A stretch of DNA of 64,000 bases, from contig NW_017803943.1 of NCBI RefSeq assembly GCF_001625305.1, forward strand, positions 1,182,862 to 1,246,861, read 5' to 3'. The number at the start of each line of letters is the position of its first letter. The stretch's first letter is position 1. The position numbers and the translations under genes are program-made. This document shows, one piece after another, positions 13,301-25,537 of this stretch. The notes under the pieces are model-generated. The model saw only the letters and a program-made list of their open reading frames with translations, was not told the DNA's origin and ran no database searches. This DNA is from Branchiostoma belcheri (taxonomy: Eukaryota; Chordata; Leptocardii; Amphioxiformes; Branchiostomatidae).

Positions 13301-14260
13301 ACTGTGAGCTCAAAATAAACGCTTTGTCTGACGAAACATGTTACTAAGAAGGCCCCAAGCTTCATAATAAGGAACTATCAGTTGGAATGCGGGTATTTTC
13401 TATATAACTATTTCAAAATATCCATACATAGGAAGGAATTCATAAAAGAAATACTAGATAGTAGATACTAGTAGACGTTTTGGCTATGTCACTATAGAAA
13501 AACTGCGAGGTATTAAGTATCCCCCTCAATGCGGCCCAAAGCCTGCAATTAAATAGACAAGCCCTGATAACAGACAGCTAGGTCATACCTGGAAAGACCG
13601 GTTTATAGTTAACACGTCAAAAGAACACATCCACCATTTAGGTCGGAATTTACGTTCGGTCGGCACAGCGAATTCTTCTGTTTTTGCACCAATTTGACTT
13701 TTTTCCTGTCAAAGAAGGTTAGTGTGTGTCCAGACTATTTTCAATTGTTTCTGAGACTTCAGAACTGATATTGAGAAAAGAACATCGCAAGTTAGACTAC
13801 TAGTATCTGTAGTACAATGCGCGATGCAACTTGCTGGGTCGCAGTCCTAACATATAGATTTGGTTCTACAAATCACTCAGGTAGCAGTAATACTAATAAT
13901 TATGTGGACAATAACAATTCTTCTGGCCTTGAACGATTTCTTGGCCAGACGTTGAACTGCTTACATTGGCCAAAAGGGGGCGCTTCAATCATTAGCCTGG
14001 TAGTGACAATATATGGCTTCTTTTTCTGACCAATCAAACGTCCTGGCGTTTCAGTACTGTGAGAACATTTAGATGGAATATTATTTGCAAGTTCGGTCCC
14101 GAATGCAAATTGCAAATATGTGGAATATAAATGTGTTGTTAAAAAAATCCGAAAAAGGCCAGGATGGCATTTTCTTACTACATGTATTTGTACAGGATTG
14201 ATTTAACACATTTAGTACATTAAAAGAATAACCAGAAAATATTAATCTTTCAAAATCCAG

Positions 14261-14354
14261 TTTTCCTTCCCTGAAATCTCATTGGATGCCTTTAACACCC
14301 TCGTCTTTGCCAAACTGACCGGAGTGAAGAACAAACACATCCCGTATTTAGCAG
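14261..14354 (+). other. Orphan exon candidate
   Basis: A CAG acceptor and a GTAAAT donor flank an open frame of about 31 residues containing FPEISLDAFNTLVFAKLTGV. The composition is protein-like and the borders are good, but I recognise no family and no neighbouring exon with matching phase. It may be a decayed gene or transposon fragment. Confidence 0.25.
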
Positions 14355-14396
14355 GTAAATCCCGGCCTACGGGCGCCGTGGTAACGCCCTGAAACT

Positions 14397-14531
14397 AACC
14401 TACTGAACTCAAACAGCGGATTTTTGAAGGACATGCCCTGTTTCCTCCTCACATTCTTTCTTAAACCACCCATCGATTCTAGGTCTGTAGGTAGAAGTTT
14501 TAGCACATGCGGGCATGACTTAAGCCTTGGC
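14397..14531 (-). other. Orphan exon candidate, opposite strand
   Basis: On the minus strand a strong acceptor (CTGTTTCTTACAG) opens a frame of about 44 residues (PRLKSCPHVLKLLPTDLESM, then LRKNVRRKQGMSFKNPLFEF) that ends at a GTTAGT donor. The family is not recognised. It lies back-to-back with the plus-strand candidate at 14261-14354. Confidence 0.25.
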
Positions 14532-14548
14532 AATGCTGTAAGAAACAG

Positions 14549-14640
14549 GAGCGAGTAGAAACAGATAAAAACCCCTGGTCCCGGGCCGGGTTTCTAACCC
14601 ACGGCCCCAGGGCACGCTCTAACCACTTGGCTGAAAAGGT
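14549..14640 (-). mobile_element. tRNA-derived SINE remnant
   Basis: The reverse complement has a tRNA-like A box (CAAGTGGTTAGAGCG) followed at the right distance by a degraded B box (GTGGGTTAGAAACCC). No cloverleaf long enough for a functional tRNA is evident. Confidence 0.45.
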
Positions 14641-17159
14641 CTAGACCCATCGACCGGGTTAGTTGGTAGCGCCTATAAGTCCACACTGTTACACTGTGAC
14701 TGTCCACCCTCTCCCCCATTGAACAGTGACTCTAAACGAACATTCAATTTGACCACTCGTAGAGACAGGGCCGGATTTCCCTTTACAAGAGTTATGAAAT
14801 CACAACTTTGCAGGTGGTTTGACTTACGGCTTGCCTTCTAAAATAAACAGCCGGTGTTCCCAGCAACCTTAAAGAATTTTGGTTTAGAAAAGAAGCTGAG
14901 AAAGGGTATTTTTTTACGCCTACTAGTATATATTTAGTAAATCTTGTGTATTTCGTTGCGAAACCGGAACAGACTGCTACCTGCACGGATACATCCCACT
15001 TCTCTGCCGTGTATCAGACGGGGTGACACGCCCTGCACCCGGATGGTCGGATTTGTGTTGTTGTTTTGTTTGCGTCCTTGTTGTTTACACTAGATGGGAC
15101 TCGGATATCTACGTGTGGCCTGGTCAGAATTGATCAGCCGAGACGAGGATTTGTCACAATTCGAACCATAAAGTGTTAGTATATTTTTAGTCTTTCATGA
15201 TCGAACGAAGATATTAGTAGTCAATACTCCCTTCAAAATTTGACGTGCTATATCAATTAATAATGATTTCATCAGGTTGGTGAATGATTGAATAGCACTT
15301 TTACTTGGTAGAAGGATAAATTTTCAGGAGTTTTGAAAATCTGAGTAAACAAACGAATATTCACATAATCACACCTGTTTGGCTATGTATAGTGCAAAAA
15401 AAATAATATGAATCATGATGTAATGCTTACGACTCAAAACCTTGTTGAGGACTCTATAATAAGTCTATATTATCACTGTATTCATAGTTTAGGGGTGATT
15501 TCGTCTGAGACATCCATGTGATGCCCTCCCCTCCCCCCCACCCACACGCACACACATACAAACGGTCTGTAAATAATACATGAGACAATTAAGCATGGCA
15601 CGACACCGATCATAGTTGGTATTATGTCATCTTAGACTGACCAACTTAATTGTTCGTACGATTGTCGACAACTGATAGGATTCTTAAGAAAGTCGTGTGT
15701 ATGTGTAGTATAGTCTTGTTACGAAAGGACTGCCTTAGGTCCTTGTCGGCTGTTGGTTCTATCACAGCCAGCTCGCAAAATTTGCCACATCAAAATCGTA
15801 CAACGGTCTACGATGAATGTTACTGCGACAGTACCGTAGGAAATATTGTCTGATGAATGGTATAATGTAGAGCTTTTCTAAGTTAAAAAAAGAAGGTAAA
15901 GGTTAAGGCAGCCCCAGCTTTTTTAGGCCGTAGGGGCAGTGGGTTGTTAATCCACTGTGGCACGGTATTGTAAGGCAGAGCCAATCCCTCTCCTGACACT
16001 GCCTTTTACCTACTGAAGTCAGATACCCGTTTACACCTGTGTCTTGTGATGAAAGTTGTGAAATGTTGTGAAAAGGACACAACATTTGGGAGACAACCTT
16101 TCCAAAAGTTACCCTTTTCTCGACCCGACCGACCCAAGCAATCAGGTGCAACATCTGTACATTTCCCAACAATACACCTTAATTCATCGACGGAAAAACA
16201 ACAGCTTGCGACCAGGAAACACACGGAGTGGGTGTAGGAGATATCCAAACTTGTACATGTGCGATTGTTCCGACTTTGATAATCGAATTTAATACAAAAT
16301 ACATAAACATTCTGTGAGAGGTAGAGCCTAATATGTAGAACCTAACAATATTTGAACCGAAAATCTGAAATCCGTTTTCAGAAAGTGGTTCTTCTGCAGT
16401 GGTTTTATCAGTGATTGTGTATCTCTGTTCAGGACAGACGCCACCAATCGATAAAAATTGACCCCTATTATCAGCTATTCGCTCCTATTCACATGCATGT
16501 GACCCCATTCATAACACACCTGCATGGGGTACCGTAAACCATCTTATTTCTATCAAAGTTAAAATCTATTCTAGTTCAAATAATCCTGCATTTTAGAAAC
16601 TTCCATCTTTCCAGCGCGCTGCCATTATTGAGATCTAGAATAAAGGGTATGGGGTAGTTAGAAAGAGACACAAAGTTTGTATTTGCGAATATTATCTAAT
16701 TTTTAGACGGCAATGCATTATAAGCTTTACAGTATGGCAGCCATAGTTTACACAGACACAGACCACAGACATCGGTAAGGATTTAAGTACACAGAGTGCT
16801 GCCAGGGAGTCTTCTCCAGGTATATGTGACTTTCTTATACATATGGCACAAGTTAGAGTGTTTGACCCATGTGTAACGTTAACTCTAGTACGAACATGTC
16901 TACAAACGCAAAGCCCCTGTAACAATTGAGGTATATGCGATACGGGCTTTGGGCGGATATTAGGAGTTGTGGTGATACGTGTATCTGGGGGAATTTGTTT
17001 TAGTACGAGACAGTGGCATTTTGAAGAATTTTGTAAGAAAATCTGAGGTAGGGAGCCATTGATATAACGTACGCATGTGAGTGCAATCTGTTTGAGATCA
17101 TTTTGAATGGAAGTGCTGGCCTGAAAGCTACATTGTACTTCTAAGTCTGGAGTTGAAAA

Positions 17160-17570
17160 TATTTACAACTCCCTTTTGCCTGTTCATGCATCTCACAGTC
17201 ATAATACCAGATCTTCCGCACATAACTTTAGATTACCAATACCTAAGTCCAACAGCAGAAAACGCTCATTCCTGTATCGTGCAGTCGTGCTCTGGAACGA
17301 TCTACCATCTGACGTTAAGACACTGTGCGATGTTATCAGTTTTAAGAAGGCCGTTTCAAACAGTAGTAGTGTCACCTGATCCTTGACCCTTGCTCGCCAC
17401 TTTTAAATTGTTTATATCTATGTGTATTTATTGTTAATGTGGTGTACATGTATGTATGTATGTATTTTTAAATGTTTCCACTATGTTGTAATTGCTATAA
17501 TGTTTGAGCCTTGGAAGATTAGCCCTTCGGGGCTAAAAGGTTTCGAAATAAATGAAATAAATGAAAACAT
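17160..17570 (+). mobile_element. LINE 3' end fragment
   Basis: The frame ending with the TGA at 17377-17379 reads HNTRSSAHNFRLPIPKSNSR, KRSFLYRAVVLWNDLPSDVK and a terminal ISFKKAV. This is the conserved C-terminal pattern (HxYNTRS...SFxYRxxxxWNxLP...FK) of many non-LTR retrotransposon polyproteins. It is followed by an untranslated tail with a TAGCCCTTCGGGGCTA hairpin and an AAATAAATG repeat, as expected for a LINE 3' end. The 5' part is missing. Confidence 0.7.
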
Positions 17571-18000
17571 TGACGTTAGTTACAGTTTCTGTGCATGAAA
17601 TGATTTCACCTGCAGTACCCACTATTCTCAACATAATCACAATGGCCACCGAAGTCTGGTGGTTTGATTTAGTTTCCTATGATTATTTTGTCAAGAAAAA
17701 AATGGGGGCGGGCTGGCTTGATATTTCCTTTAACTTCTATTTATCATATGTCTATCTAACATGAATAGTTACGAATGATTATAGACACAAACGATTTTAT
17801 CTATAGCAAGTATCTCATCGTTTCCAACACCGATGAATGAAATTGTGGTAGCCTAACTTTACACAGAATGCGCGATACATTTGTAACTTAGGGCATATCA
17901 TAACCTTTATCATGTAGCTCTCTTTATCGGTAAAAATCAATTTGACTCAATAGACCCAAATAGGCAATTGTGAGTTTTTGACATTTTGCTTTTTCTCTAG

Positions 18001-21000
18001 GTTTTCGAGTTTCACTTCTTGTTGAAGATGTTCCCAGAAGACAACGAAGAGTCACCTGCACAACTGGGGGATGATACAGAGATCGGGACTGATCATGAAG
18101 GTGGTGACAACTTGAGACGCTGGAAGGTCTGTACTAAACCCATGTACACATGTACTAGTATCTCATCTGACTGAACACTATAAGTCACACAACTGTTACA
18201 GCATGTGTGCATTCATGTGCACTCAACCATAGCGCTCGCTGCTGGAAAAATCAAAACAAGATAATACAGCACTAAAAGAAATTGCAAAATGTATTAGAAT
18301 TATTGAATTATGAAGTAGTCACCAACATGTTCCCCAGCTTTCTACAACTTTCCTGCCTACAAAAATGCATTCGTAATAACCTCTAAATTCATATGATCTC
18401 GCAAATCGTCGGGCAGTTCATACGCCACTGCACAGAGAAAGGAAATCAGTCCCAACAACAACTATAATAGACGTGACATTAGTACCATTACTTTATGATC
18501 ATTTTCACTGTTTACTGTTATTTTATCATTTATAATGTTCTTGCAATTAGCATTTGGGCGGGAATTTTCAATAAGATTATGATTTATAATATAGAATTTT
18601 CTACTAACATAACACAAAGTCTGCATCATCTTTTTGATTTTTTTATAGAAGCGACAACTAAACATCTTAGACTGTTTGAATACGATGATAATTTGAATAG
18701 AAAAGTGTTACAAAGTTTTAAAGTTTTAAGGGTGTATAGAATTGAATGAATGGATACGTGTAATTGTAACGTATTTAGCCTAAAACACCCTTAACCAACT
18801 TGACATCATTATTTTACTCAGCTACACTTGTTACCACAAGTCTGGGAATGCGTCTCTGTTTTGGTTAGTTCGTTTTCAGCCTATTGAATATTTTAGATGA
18901 CAATCAGTCAGGAGTTGACAGTATTATACGGTATTGTCTCTGGATCGCGGAGGGATATTGTGTGTTTTTCCCACCGGACTTGTAGAAATAACTGACCTCT
19001 CACGAAATGTCACTTACACAAAAGATTTGGAACTGCCGATACAATTGGTCGTCATTTCGCAATTAAAAATGGATGAAATCCTCCCCAGAGGATACCGGAA
19101 AAAAATCAGGCACGATTGTTCGGAAGATTTAGTGTTGGGTAGATTGAACGCAGACCTTTTCGAGATTGTTGTAGAAAAACAAAACAAAACAAACAAAATA
19201 GCCGGAAATATGATAAAAAATACTATTGAGAAATATCTGTTCGACCATTCTAAAACGATAAAATTACATTGTTACATGAAGCAATGTGACTTATGTGCCT
19301 TAAACTGTCTTCGACATATAGATATCAGTTCAGTTTTATTTCAGATTGACTGGCATGACACACATACAACGTCACATGAAATTTCTCGGCTTTTTACAGT
19401 CAATATAAATCAAGGCCATCCTTTAACTTAAATACGACGGATAGCATTTTGGGGCCCAATCATTGTGACAAATTGGGACAACTCGTGATATACATTGATG
19501 AAAGCATCATTTAAGTGCATCATTTAAAGCATCATAAAAGCATCATTTAAAGCATCATAAAAGCATCATTGATTAGCATGTTCCATGTTTTCCCGCCACA
19601 GTGTCTTAAGTTACTCGCGCTGAACGCAGACGGTGTTCTGTTCAGTCCTGCAGCCCTGCAGGGTCCGGCCGGACAGCACCTCAGGACGTACCATTCAGGG
19701 GACGTGGTGGGGGTGCGCAGGCTCAGGAGGACAGGTGTCCAGGTGAGGCAAATGTATTGCAGTGTGTAGGTGAGATAACAGGGGTAAATGGGTTAGACAA
19801 ACGATTACAGACACTAGTATACCTTTGCCATTTAAGATAATTCTGGTGAATCCTATTGCAACAGAGAGCTGTGTGTGTATGTGGGATGTTTGACTAACTA
19901 GTTAATATTGTCCTGTTATTACCTAGTTAAGTTACTTTTAAAGACTAACATTCCGTGGCGCCTTGTCTACTGTGTATTGCAATTTTTGTTTGGTTGTGTC
20001 TACAGGTGTTGCTGCTGTCAGAAGAAGATGACCCCGTGTTCAACACAGTAGCGGATCGGGAGAAATGCAGCCTGCGGCAGAACTGTAAGGTCAGTAAGAA
20101 AGAAGACTTAGTGTTTATGAACTGTCCCCACAACCCAAACGTTCCTGCCCTATCTAGATCTATAAAACTGAAGTCATTCCAACGCACGGTAAATATTCCC
20201 TGTCCTAATGCTTGTTTCCATTTTCTTCTCCACAGGACAAGTTGAGTGAACTGGATTCGTACAGACTACAGCTGGGCCTGAGCTGGGCGGAGGTTGGCTA
20301 CGTAGGTATGTAGAATTTAACCTATCATCGGTAGTTTGATAAACAAGTCATTGAGGCATAATTTCAATACATTAATGTTAGTTTATTAATTGTTTCACCT
20401 TAATTGTATATTTATGCTATGTGGTGCATGAAGCACACAGAGAAATTACACTATACATACTAATGTGCACTACTACCTTATCAAATCCTGCTTCTGACAA
20501 GGCGTGATTTTGAGGAGGACCAGTTGATTGGAAGACCCTCCATTTCCAGTTTACTAGTATTCTCTATGTTATCTATTGCTACATCAATATAACCATTATA
20601 ATAGCGCATGTTTGTTGGAACTTTGGAACGCTCTGACGTCATCTAATGAACAAAATTGTCCACATGTTACAGGGCATGACGCGTCGGATGTGGAATGTAT
20701 GCGGAGAGTTGGCGTCAGCGCATGCGCAGACAACAGCCACAACCTGGTCCAAAGAATAGCCTGTTTCGTCTCCCACTACGCAGGCGCTAACGGGGCACTG
20801 AGAGAATTCACAGATCAGGTAAAACTTGTGTGCTTATTGGGTACACTGTACTGTAAGTGGTATAGTGTTAGATAATTTGATAATTATTTAATAAGGTGGA
20901 AAATAGATCTTAATTGGAAGTGCGATGAAGCCAGCTAGGTATTGCAAAACATACCTCTTATACAAACGTCTGACCGTTTCTAAAATCATATCCATGGCCA

Positions 21001-21241
21001 GTTGCTTGAGTAACTGCTTTTTTGGCATACCTCTTATGCTAGATGATCTCGGGTAGAGAAACCCGTATTTAGGACATTTCTCTTTCCTTTCTAGTCAGAT
21101 AAATGCATGGGACACAATACTTTGCAATTAGAATCCACTTTCTAGCTATTAATCGTTGTAACGTGGTTTATTTTTTGTTATTCATTAAAGGTTGTGGAAC
21201 TCAACAAAATGGACACGGAGGTAGAAGTCGTCATGAGATAG
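18001..21241 (+). CDS. CMAS-type HAD-like protein (C-terminal half of CMP-sialic acid synthetase only)
   Basis: Six exons, 18001-18126 (first ATG 18028), 19602-19742, 20006-20089, 20236-20305, 20673-20818 and 21191-21241 (stop TAG), are all phase-consistent and give 196 residues from that ATG. The pattern LKLLALNADGVLF...YHSGDVVGV...VLLLSEEDD...C..K.DKLSELDSY...GLSWAEVGYVGHDASDVECM...VGVSACADNS...GALREFTDQV follows the C-terminal HAD-like domain of animal N-acylneuraminate cytidylyltransferase from end to end. The HAD nucleophile motif reads NADG, with Asn at the first Asp, as I recall it for animal CMAS, so phosphatase activity is doubtful. The CTP-binding N-terminal domain is absent; a short acidic leader (MFPEDNEESPAQ) stands in its place. 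The first exon is open 5' of the ATG, so an upstream exon cannot be excluded. A polyadenylation signal (AATAAA, 21320) lies about 80 bp after the stop. Confidence 0.85.
19500..19572. repeat. Short AAGCATCATTTA minisatellite
   Basis: Five or six imperfect copies of an 11-16 bp AGCATCAT(T/A)(T/A)AA unit lie just upstream of exon 2 of the CMAS-type gene. Confidence 0.8.
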
Positions 21242-21319
21242 ACGTCTGGCTAAGGACAACGTTGAACATCTCGCCGTTGTGTCAATGGGAAATATATGAG
21301 TGTGATAACATTTGCAGCA

Positions 21320-21325
21320 AATAAA
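21320..21325 (+). promoter_or_regulatory. Polyadenylation signal of the CMAS-type HAD gene
   Basis: AATAAA occurs 79 bp after the TAG stop, on the coding strand. Confidence 0.55.
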
Positions 21326-21620
21326 ATACATGTAATGAGCATCTGTCCAATGGAGTCTAGATATCATGATTTAAAATTAACGAACATTAACTTATAACAG
21401 ACTCCAAGTTATGTCAAGTTTGTCTTAATAAAGCAGTCTTGTATTAAATTCATTCTTCACAGATTACGGAATTCAATGTGTAAATGTCACTGCTTCCATC
21501 AGACTTTACAAAAGCGTCTAATTGTTGTAACGACAGAAACATGATAACAAACATGTAACTCCATATTTTTCTTCATTTGTTTAATCTTCAAAGCATCTAG
21601 GTAGCCCTTACGACAATTTC

Positions 21621-21734
21621 CACAAGAAAATTGTTACAACAGTCACTGACGAAAAGTAGTAGATTTAGATGCTACTTGAAATTTCTGACAGTTTTCAAAA
21701 TCAATCCAGTGGCTTAAGTAACAATTTTCTTGTG
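21621..21734. mobile_element. Small TIR element (MITE-like, 114 bp)
   Basis: Perfect 17-bp terminal inverted repeats, CACAAGAAAATTGTTAC and GTAACAATTTTCTTGTG, bound a non-coding core. Its right part (ATCCAGTGGCTTAAGTAACA) is related to sequence at about 9790-9835, 5396-5425 and 20985-21020. It ends 27 bp from the TRIM-NHL stop codon, so it lies in that gene's 3' UTR. Confidence 0.7.
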
Positions 21735-21761
21735 TAAGATATTCCGTTGTTGGGTGTAATC

Positions 21762-23978
21762 TTAGCGACATGCAAAGTTCTTCACTATAGTGACGCTGCA
21801 GTTTGCTCCATCAGTGATGACAAGACTACCCGTCTTTGAGACAGCCACGGCCACGGGAGCCCTCAGTCCGTCTTCTTTGGTCGCGACATGTTTGAGGAAG
21901 TTCCCGCGCGAGTCGAACAGCGATACCCGGCTATTACCGCGGTCTGCTACCACGATGTTACCGCTCGCATCGGTGCAAACTCCCGCCGGTAGGCTGAGTT
22001 GTCCCCCGTCGGACCCCGAACCGCCGAATTTGAACAGAAAAACGCCTTCAGCGTCAAACACCTTCACCGAATGGTTGAAGAAGTCTGATACAATGATTTC
22101 GCCCCTTGCGTTGACTTTTAGATATAGCGGCTGGTTAAACTGTCTATCGAGGGCACCTAGTGAACCAAAAGTGTGACGTAACCCACCCATGGGGTTCATG
22201 ACGATTACACAGTGATTGCTGACGTCACTGACAAGAAGGTTCCACGTGCTAGGGTCGAACGCAATGCCTGCTGGGTGGGTCGCCATGTCTAGTCTCCTCA
22301 TGTCCTGTAGCTCTCCGTGTTGGTTGACTATCACGACAGCTTTGTTGGTTTTGTCGGTGAGAAACAGGTTTCCATCTAACGCCATGGCTATGCCCTCCAG
22401 CCGGGTGCTATTGCTGTTGATCTCCGGGCACAGAACGGTAAAAGTCCTGAGAAACTTTCCATCTGAGTTAAAGACTTGAACCCGCGAATTGTCCGCATCT
22501 AACACAAATATGGTCCCCTCATCAGATATTGTAACACCGCTAGGATAACGAAACTCCCCCTCCCCACTACCCTCCCTTCCAAACCTTATTAGCGAACAGG
22601 CACTCTGTTGGTTGTCATTTTCCTCATCTACATCATTATCATCCACTATTCTACCTATACTAACACACTGGGAGTCTAACTCTTCTCTTACAAACGTGTA
22701 TTTCGTTGCTCTCCTGTTGCTTCCAAGACCTTCGTACTGCGCAGCATCATCGAGCAAAGATCGCATCTTTGTTTGGACTCGCTCGACTTCTTCAAGCTGA
22801 GTAGGTCTTCTCAGTAGTACCTCTGCCTGTTTCCTCCACTGTTCCAGGTTCGTCAGGTAGTTACCAACGGTCTCCTTCTCTTCCACGATGTCCAACAGTG
22901 TTCCCTGATGCAAGGCCTGAAGCTGTTGGATCAGCTGGTAGACTTGCAGGTTGATCTTTTCGACAAGTTTCCTTCCAGCGCTTTCTATCTCTCGTGCCGC
23001 CGCCTTCCTCTGTTCGCACTCTCTCTTTTCTTCTTGTTCCAACATCGACAGCTGACTGCTAAGCTTGTCTATGGTGGCATTGAAAGACGCTAGCAGATCT
23101 GCGTCAAATTTGCCCCTGTTTTCGACCACGGTGATTTTGTATCTATGAGATAAGTGTTGCTCCCGTATGCAACATTCACATACCTCAACATCACACTCTA
23201 AACAGTAGTGACTGAGAACGGCGCTGGTGTGACGATTGCACTTAGCTAAAGAGTTATCATTTGTTGTATGGGGAAGATAGTCCATTCTATCGTCTGCACT
23301 GGAGACCCATTCGTACAGGCTCGTGATGTAATGGTTGTCCTGGAGACCGGATATTCCATTGCTGGGCATGGGGGTGTCCTGGCGGCACTCGGGACACGGA
23401 AAACGCGACCTTCCTGCAACAAAGAGCACCGGCATTCGATTAGAGTACAACAGCTGTTACAGGCTAAAAGGTCAATTTCAACCAACAATTAAAGCAGAAA
23501 TTAACATTTCTGTCCAAAGTTAAGGCAGCAATTGTCAAAAATCATAAAATCATAACTTTATGCTGCTAGTTGTTTTCAACAAGCAACGGATATTATAAGA
23601 ACAACCTACACTGTAAAGCAAAACTATGTCTGCTGACCATATAACAATATGTGTTTTGAAACTTATTATGGCACACTTATCTTGAAGGAAATACAACAAG
23701 CAATCGCCATGACGTCACGGCCAAGAAGTGGTAGGCCGATAATTTGCACACGACTTCAAATAATTTGCATGTACATGATCTAAACAAATCCAGCGATCGC
23801 TGGTATCCTTAGCTTGGTCAAAGAAAGAACACTCGGACGTACCGTCGGCATGTTTGACCAGACACGGCGCGCAGAAGCTGTGGGCACACGGCAGGATCTT
23901 GGGCGAGCCGAAGGTGTCCAGGCAGATGGAACACGTCAGGAAATGTCGCTTCAGGGCGCTCAGCGGAAGCTGGGTCAT
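21762..23978 (-). CDS. TRIM-NHL protein (RING, B-box, coiled coil, NHL repeats)
   Basis: There are two coding exons: 23843-23978 (start ATG, donor GTACGT) and 21762-23413 (stop TAA), totalling 595 residues. The RING finger (CSIC, then CAHSFCAPC, then CPEC) is split by the intron between its second and third zinc-ligand groups. A B-box2 follows (CNRH...CLECDVEVCECCIREQHLSHRY), then a long Gln/Glu-rich coiled coil and about six NHL repeats (RFGREGSGEGEFRYPSGVTI, RTFTVLCPE, LRHTFGSLGALDRQFNQP, FLFKFGGSGSDGGQLSLPAG and others). No filamin-type Ig domain is evident between coiled coil and NHL. Such proteins are cytoplasmic E3 ubiquitin ligases and/or RNA-binding regulators; the substrate cannot be inferred. 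Lancelet genomes are thought to hold many TRIM paralogues, so no orthology is assigned. A 5' UTR acceptor lies just upstream (TTGTAG, near 24005). Confidence 0.93.
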
Positions 23979-25379
23979 CGTCTGTGACGAGGTAGGTTAT
24001 AGTCTACAAATAACAGAAGGGATATAGCAGTTACCATTTAGACCAAGCGTACGTGATATAGAATAAAGCAACTGGATATATTCTCTGAGTGGTAAGGCGT
24101 TTTAGGTACCATCAACTGTCTTTCATTGGTGATAGAGAATGAGTCTGAAGACAAGTATAAACTGCACATAACTGAGTACCTGGATTGGTATGTAAATGAG
24201 ACACAGAAAGTAGACCTGTTGGACCACAGGAGCTACTGCTTTGTCTGTAGGGTGGTAGGATGGGAGGGTGGTGTCCCACGTACTAAAGAATCGGGATATA
24301 AAATGCACGGTTATAGTCAAAGCTGATGTGTAACGATAGAGGTCCTTTTTCTTTACAGTTAGCAAGAATAGTCGTTGTTAAACATAAGATTTAACAGAAT
24401 AGAAAGTTACTAGTATTAAGAAGCTTGATTATAAGCACAATAAGATATCAGTTCACCTCAGTAGTCAAAGATAGAACGGTTGTATCTCATTACATTGTAC
24501 AGGATAAACTACGTAAAAAAAGACCCGTTTAGATATATTTAGATGTATGCTTGCCACTAGCAGCTTTATATATGATATATGTTTCACAGAAGATACAAAA
24601 AGCTAACAAAAATCCTGTTGGCCCGACTAGCGATGTATGTCTCACGTACCGGCTTCATTCAAGAATACATGATCCAGAGGTAGGATTAAATCCTACGATA
24701 CCAAATACCATCTCCAACAAAGACACATAGTTTACTTTTTAGACCACATCATGATTTTATTCCCTTGACAGTGTGAACGTATTAAGCCTTACCCGAATCC
24801 CATAACCGACACCCGCATCGCATTATGTACCACCATAACAACCAAATCACCCGGGAATACGGTACCAGGTGAGATAAAACACATACCTGTGACTGGTAGC
24901 CTCCAGGTCTACAGAAAACTTCCTTCCCTTCTTTGTTCAGGGCTAAGAAAATCCGAGTAGCAGCTGAGAAGTTAGTTTATATATTATGTGAAGACAAAAC
25001 GTGGCCACCTGCAGTCTAGGTGATGACACCCGGCCGGACCCTGCTCCTCTGTATGTCCTACCGTCTGTTCCGCCTCTTTTGTGTTTTTCTGTGCCAATCG
25101 TTATGCGCCACTGAGCGTTAAGTAGCCCCACATTCGACAACGAGACAAACTGTGTCTATTGTATTGGTGGTCTTATCGGTATTTTATCTGGACAGTGTAG
25201 CAGCGCCACCAAACACGGTTTGTAGGTACTACACGCGTACTAGTATTTCTAGAAACATTGACAAAGTTGAATACTCACCGTTTCTTTGTATCGTTAACGT
25301 TACATTTCATTCAACATTTCTGAACACGATATGCAGCAATTCACCTAGTGAGTTTTGTGTCCTATCGTATAATCTACAT

Positions 25380-25438
25380 GTAGCATATGATTAAAAAAGG
25401 GAAGTTTTTAAACTTCTCTTTTTTTAATCATATGCTAC
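25380..25438. repeat. Palindrome 1 (about 19-bp arms)
   Basis: GTAGCATATGATTAAAAAA is matched by its inverted complement ending TTTTTTTAATCATATGCTAC, around an AAGTTTTTAAACTT core that is itself nearly palindromic. Confidence 0.85.
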
Positions 25439-25439
25439 A

Positions 25440-25537
25440 TTGCTCATGATGATGTACATCACTATACACTAGACCAAATGTACTCTTTTAAGAGTACATT
25501 TGGTCTAGTGTATAGTGGTGTACAACATCATGAGCAA
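25440..25537. repeat. Palindrome 2 (48-bp arms, two mismatches)
   Basis: The arm beginning TTGCTCATGATGATGTACAT at 25440 is inverted to end at 25537 (...CATCATGAGCAA). I count two mismatches in 48 bp, and the centre (ACTCTTTTAAGAGT) leaves almost no loop. It abuts palindrome 1. Confidence 0.9.

Larger units (their letters stand above)
10332..18000. other. Intergenic region with repeat debris; no supported gene
   Basis: Mostly AT-rich sequence. It contains an imperfect CAGCC-GAAC repeat block (about 11640-11900), a poly-C run near 12992, a tRNA-like SINE remnant (about 14549-14640), two weak orphan exon candidates (14261-14531) and a LINE 3' fragment (17160-17570). I looked for the nucleotide-binding N-terminal half of CMP-sialic acid synthetase, since its C-terminal half begins at 18001, and did not find it. 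Confidence 0.5.

Noticed and set aside
18934-19431. 165-codon open frame in an intron of the CMAS-type gene
   Set aside because: It begins at TTG, is AT-rich, has no recognisable family and is skipped by the phase-consistent exon model; probably chance.
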